From Apostichopus californicus (Eukaryota; Echinodermata; Holothuroidea; Aspidochirotida; Stichopodidae), in assembly GCA_020650975.1 (NCBI GenBank), contig JAIPMN010269284.1, positions 1 through 27,437 on the forward strand: DNA of 27,437 nt. Direction: 5' to 3'. A program made the translations under genes and the position numbers. How positions within the stretch are numbered: the stretch's first letter is position 1; the number at the start of each line of letters is the position of its first letter. Below, in pieces: positions 23,394-27,437 of this stretch. The notes under the pieces were generated by a model. The model had not been told where the DNA came from. It did no database searches and saw only the letters and a list, made by a program, of their open reading frames with translations.

Positions 23394-23650
23394 CACTGAG
23401 CTGTTCAGCGGGTACAGTGTTGAACTGTTCACCCGGTCTAGTATTGTCCTGTTCGGCCACTGAGCTGTTCAGCGGGTACAGTGTTGAAGCTGTTCACCCG
23501 GTCTAGTGTTGCCCTGTCCGGCCCACTGAGCTGTTCAGCGGGTACAGTGTTGAAACTGTTCACCCCGCTCTATTGTTGATCTGTTCGGACACTGAGCTGT
23601 TCAGCGGGTACAGTACTATCCTGTTCACCCGGTCTAGTGTCGACCTGTCG
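23394..23650. repeat. 64-66-bp minisatellite, four copies
   Basis: CACTGAGCTGTTCAGCGGG begins units at 23394, 23458, 23524 and 23590. Each unit has the same three parts: the GAGCTGTTCAGCGGGTACAG block, then CTGTTCACCCGGTCTA, then a GT(C)CGGCC-like joint. The last copy is truncated near 23650. The two blocks are partly complementary (CGGGTACAGT against ACTGTTCACCCG), so each unit can fold into a hairpin. GC content is well above the surroundings. Confidence 0.92.
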
Positions 23651-25200
23651 AAAGTAATGGAATAGGCAAAGCAAGTGCCTTTGCTGTTCGGTTTGCAGTG
23701 TTGCATATGTATGAACTGCCGCTGCATATTTACGCTGCTGTTGCATATGTATGAGATGGTAGTGCTTCAAGGAAGAAAGGTTTTATGATGTACACAAAGA
23801 CAGTAATATTGTTAAGTTCTGCAGTCCCATCTATACCTGACTACTTGATTAGATAGATTTAAAGGTTGGTGTTCGATGAATATCATATTATACCGAACGG
23901 AACCATATGAATATGTAAAACCAACAGAGCCATCAAACTACTCTTTCAAAAGCCCAAAAATGTTAAATAGAAAAGATAAAGTAGAGGTTGCAAGGATTGA
24001 ACAATAAACCTTAAACCTGATTCTGATGTTTAAACTGCAGAAGTAAAAGCAAATACTATTGCCATTAGTTGAAAAAGAAAAAAAAACATTTGCCTCCGAG
24101 AAAACAGTATTTATTACAGCTTATTCCCCCTTCGGTTAAAGTTAATATGGTTGACAAAACAATAAGGAATGCAGAGCTATATAGAGGTCATATGCTATAT
24201 TATGCTATACTAGTATTAAAGAAAAACGCTTACAATTATAACAAACCTGGATGAGGGTAAACAAAGTCAAGGACAGGGTTGCTCAAAATGAGGTTTTAAG
24301 CTTTTACAATAAAGTAAAGTTTAAAAAAAGAAAATTGTAGGCTTGAAGAAAATATTGCACTCTTTGTAGTGAAACTGCTGCTACTATTAGAAGGAAATAG
24401 TTCATAGATTGAAACAAACAGACCTATGATTTTGCATCCCCTTCACTAATTAATACTTATAATATCATAAATATTATAATATCTGTGCAAACTTCAAGTA
24501 ACGACGATGGCTACCTCGTGAAAAAGTTATATTTTGTATATTCTTCAATCAGTTAAATTTGGTCTTTTCTTCGTCCTTTCTTGGTCTCTTTGATGGACGG
24601 GTGTGGGAATGGGGGTAGGGGTAATGTTTTTTTGGGGGGGGGTGTATTTGCTGACAGTGCTGTTGTAAATCAGTTTGAAACCCTATTAATGCGCTGTTTA
24701 TTAGATTGATGTTTAAGATGTCAGGTTCATACTAAAATATAGAATTAACTTTTTTTTTTTTTTTTTTTTTAAAGTTTCATGGGTATAAGGAAAATGCATC
24801 CCTATGTTGTGGTGTTGATGAAAGTGTACAGTTTATAGTAAACCTCTCAGGGATTTCATCATTTTCCCAACAAACAGTGGATGTTTTGATAGCATTTTTT
24901 TCTTTGTTAAACTTTTCTTTTGCTTTTCATGTTGTTATGGTAACGGTGTACAGACTTATTTCTTATGTAATCCCAGTATTAAGGTTATTGATATCATTAT
25001 TGACTATATTAAAAAATATTTTGCAATCTGTATTTGTAATATTCTTAAGATGTATAATCATATACCTAACATTATTATCCAAAAATATTTCATGTATTAA
25101 AAAAATGATGTAAAAAAATATAAAAAGAGGGGATTAAAAAATTAATATTAAATACAGAAAGATACTTTGTAAGGGAGTATTTACTGCTTAAGTTTTTTTA
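23651..25200. other. AT-rich non-coding stretch
   Basis: No gene is recognised. It contains a G-rich tract at 24599-24642, a T23 run at about 24750-24772, and AT-rich frames at 24069-24254 and 24877-25113. The latter would be a hydrophobic peptide but is encoded by very AT-rich sequence. Confidence 0.45.
24599..24642 (+). other. G-rich tract, possible quadruplex
   Basis: GGGTGTGGGAATGGGGGTAG and its continuation supply four runs of three or more G with loops of one to three bases. A G9 run follows after a T7 stretch. Confidence 0.45.
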
Positions 25201-25217
25201 ACCAAAAAAAATGTAGC

Positions 25218-25290
25218 AGAAGTTGGGATTGAACCAGGGACCTTGTGATTGTCAAAAATTTTCTCTACCACTAGACCATTAGGAGGGACA
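25218..25290 (-). repeat. tRNA-like element (lone copy)
   Basis: On the minus strand, box A TGGTCTAGTGGTAGAGAA (25261-25278) and box B GGTTCAATCCC (25225-25235) are at tRNA-like spacing, with a T8 run about 20 bases after box B. The anticodon arm (GAAAATTTTTGAC region) is degenerate. It is a tRNA pseudogene or the head of a tRNA-derived repeat. Confidence 0.6.
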
Positions 25291-25386
25291 TTGTTATGCG
25301 AAGCTTTTCAGATATTTAAAGATCCAGTTGTTTGGACTTAGGTTTTTCTTTAAAACATTTTCTCCCCTGGTCCTCGTGCGATCAGA

Positions 25387-25539
25387 GAACCTTGTCAGGG
25401 GGGAGGGGGTCCGCGCAACTCACCATGTCCGCTTGGGAACCTTGTCAGGGGGGAGGGGTCCGCGCAACTCACCTTGTCCGCTTGGGAACCTTTTCAGGGG
25501 GGAGGGGATCCGCGCAACTCACCTTGTCTGCTTGGGAAC
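25387..25539. repeat. 50-bp G-rich tandem repeat, three copies
   Basis: Units starting GAACCTTGTCAGGGGGGAGG begin at 25387, 25437 and 25486 (periods 50 and 49), and the next GAAC follows at 25536. Each has a G6AG4-5 block, TCCGCGCAACTCACC and a GTCCGCTTGG joint. A shortened relict (CGCCTCACTTGGGAAC) follows to about 25556. Confidence 0.92.
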
Positions 25540-25562
25540 TCGCCTCACTTGGGAACTTTAGA

Positions 25563-25650
25563 TGGTGATTGCCCAGCCAGGGCTTGAACCGTGTTGATCA
25601 GGAAAATCTAAATCGCTCACGGCACAACCAATTACACCATTTCGGTTCCC
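25563..25650 (-). repeat. tRNA-like element, degenerate
   Basis: On the minus strand, box A ATGGTGTAATTGGTTGTGCC (25621-25639) and box B GGTTCAAGCCC (25580-25590) are present. The box spacing is a little long and the anticodon arm does not fold well. No T run follows closely. It is probably an old tRNA-derived copy. Confidence 0.5.
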
Positions 25651-25704
25651 AAGGAATAAACTTCGTTTCTTACCTTTATACTTCCACCTACAACAATTAA
25701 AAGG

Positions 25705-26100
25705 CTCTGGCTGGACTTGAACCACAGACATGGAGATTGTCTGACTCTCTCCAGTCCGGAGCACTAACCACTGTGCCACTTGAACTGTTGAGAAATAATG
25801 CTCGTTTCTAATATTTGAACCTCAGAATGGAAGTGTGAAAAGAGCAAAAAATCAAAATGCACTAGTTGGACTTGAACCGCAGACATGGAGATTGTCTGAC
25901 TCTCTCAAGTCCAGAGCACTAACCACTGTGCCACTTGAACTGTTGAGAAATAATGCTCGTTTCTAATATTTGAACCTCAGAATGGAAGTGTGAAAAGAGC
26001 AAAAAACCAAAATGCACTAGTTGGACTTGAACCGCTGATGTGGAGATTGTCTGACTCTCACAGTTACATAGCACTAACCAACTGCGCCACTTGAACTGAT
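25705..26100 (-). repeat. 155-bp tandem array with three class II-like tRNA-like units
   Basis: Three minus-strand units repeat at exactly 155 bp (marker CTGACTCTC at 25741, 25896 and 26051). Each has box A (GGCACAGTGGTTAGTGC-like) and box B GGTTCAAGTCC at 25713-25723, 25868-25878 and 26023-26033. Between the boxes lies a segment with a five-base stem AGACA/TGTCT in units 1 and 2, which resembles the long variable arm of serine or leucine tRNAs. T runs (TTTT to T6) follow each box B within about 10-25 bases. The spacers at 25782-25860 and 25937-26015 are almost identical. Unit 3 has diverged in the stem (TGATG for TGTCT on the + strand side). Confidence 0.75.
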
Positions 26101-27437
26101 AGAAATATTGCTTGGTTTTATTTATATCAAGTTTACATTCAACTCTTGCATAAAAAATGCAGCAAGACATTGGCTCTCTGATTGATGGAAGGAAATACTT
26201 TGTCCAAAAATTGCTGTTAAAGTTTTCAGGTAAACTGAAAGAGGTCCTTTTTTTTGTTCCACAATAGAAGGTTGTCATAATGTTTTGATCCTGTGTGGGT
26301 AGGGAAGGATGGGTGAGGGGTGGGGGGTGGGGGAGGGTTTTGGAGAATAGATGTAGTACCATATGAGGTACCAACATAGTTGTATTTGATGAAGAAGTAA
26401 TTTCTTTTGTAAACAGACAAACGTGATATTTTGAACTTTGTATCTTACTATATAAGTGATGTATATACTGTATATTGTTTGGTGACTTTCTGATATATAT
26501 TTCTGTCATACCCCCTCTTTTCCTCCTCCTTGGTAGTGCTAACAGTAAATACATAGGATATACACAAGACACCTAATTCACCATCACTTAAATGATATGT
26601 GAATATAGTGTGAAAAAGCTGATATTGTAAACTTTCATAAAGATGAATGTAATATGTTCTTTCTAGTTTCACTTCTAGTTAAAGTTGTATCAGGTACTTC
26701 CTTAGAAGCTGCAACAAATAAGTTAAGTAAAGGGACCATGCACAGAAGCAAAAAGTAGCATGTGTTGATTGGGTATTAAAATTAAGATAAAATACTAAAA
26801 GGTTTTAAGAAGATATTGGTCAGTCTGTTTTGACTCTATGGTATAAGAAGTAAATGCAAAGGGTTGTAATAATGATAATAAAACCCAGACGTATGTACCA
26901 ATTTGTCAAAAAGTGAAAAATGTAATGTACAGGTCTTTGGTTAAATATTGTGACCATGTTAGCATCTAGCAAGTTTGAGGTCATCATATATTCGCTTTGG
27001 AAGGAAAATAATAAAGGAATTAAGTTAACAGTCATAAGCGAAAGGTACCAAAAAGCTTATTTACTTGAAACCAGGTTTTTTTTTCTTTACTGAAACCAGG
27101 TGGATTGACCTTCATATGTTGAAGGATGTATGTGTGTATTTTAGTATTTGAGAATACAAACTCACATGTTTAAACATTAAAGAGTATACTGTACAGCATA
27201 TGCACAGGTGTATTTAGATATATAACATAGTATGTGCCTTTGGTTAGGGCATACAGTTACTTCACTCAACAATCTCCTAGTTGCCTGCATCGTACAGATA
27301 TATACAGTTTTGTATCCTTACTCTTAATAAACTTATCCTTTTAAGTATTGTAACTGCAAGAAGTCGTGCTTCCTAACGGAAAAGGGGGGGGGGGGAATGG
27401 GTGAGGCATAGGTGGGTGGGAAATAACATTTTTTTGG
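26101..27437. other. Non-coding stretch to the window end
   Basis: No gene is recognised. Minus-strand frames at 26226-26420 and 26448-26672 and the long one at 25919-26572 lie over repeats and simple sequence. The frame at 26820-27035 has one hydrophobic stretch but no recognisable family. G-rich tracts occur at 26297-26337 and 27384-27420. Confidence 0.45.
26297..26337 (+). other. Strong quadruplex-prone G tract
   Basis: Runs of GGG, GGG, GGGG, GGGGGG, GGGGG and GGG are separated by loops of one to seven bases (GGGTGAGGGGTGGGGGGTGG core). It is the most quadruplex-like tract in the window. Confidence 0.5.

Noticed and set aside
24877-25113. 78-codon hydrophobic + frame
   Set aside because: It is encoded by very AT-rich sequence in which TTT and ATT codons give hydrophobic residues by composition alone.
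25919-26572. Minus-strand 217-codon frame
   Set aside because: It covers tRNA-like units, spacers and a G-rich tract, shows no family, and changes character with each repeat.

Overview
The window is eukaryotic nuclear DNA from an animal. The evidence is one spliced gene with consensus GT-AG junctions, long AT-rich non-coding stretches, tRNA-derived repeats, minisatellites and poly-purine/poly-pyrimidine runs. The style and the gene fit a marine invertebrate, possibly an echinoderm, but that placement is an inference from general appearance and is not proven here.

The only gene I can name is on the + strand at 13947-15972. It is a two-exon heparan-sulfate 6-O-sulfotransferase (HS6ST family), a Golgi type II membrane enzyme of 369 residues, with both PAPS-binding motifs and the GLHADW block intact. 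Exon 1 (13947-14461) carries the cytosolic tip, membrane anchor, stem and 5'-phosphosulfate loop. A 916-bp phase-2 intron (14462-15377) follows. Exon 2 (15378-15972) carries the 3'-phosphate-binding motif and the rest of the sulfotransferase fold. The leader probably contains at least one further splice acceptor (AG at 13900, perhaps also 13474), so the promoter may lie further upstream.

Almost everything else is non-coding and repeat-rich. At 2.93-3.55 kb there are two tRNA-like elements and an inverted partial third copy, which together form a large hairpin. At 4.0-4.24 kb there is a degenerate tandem repeat. At 7.33-8.13 kb a 20-bp minisatellite is split by a tRNA-derived SINE-like insertion. 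At 23.39-23.65 kb there is a 64-66-bp minisatellite. At 25.2-26.1 kb there is a dense cluster of five minus-strand tRNA-like elements. Three of these are in a 155-bp tandem array, and the cluster is preceded by a 50-bp G-rich tandem repeat.

The rest (1-2.9, 4.2-7.3, 8.1-13.4, 16-23.4 and 26.1-27.4 kb) shows only short random-looking reading frames, A/T runs and several G-quadruplex-prone tracts. The most unusual structures are the tRNA-like elements. They carry pol III box A and box B, most have a T-run terminator close behind, and they sit in duplicated units of about 153-155 bp, so they look more like duplicated pol III units than ordinary retroposed SINEs.
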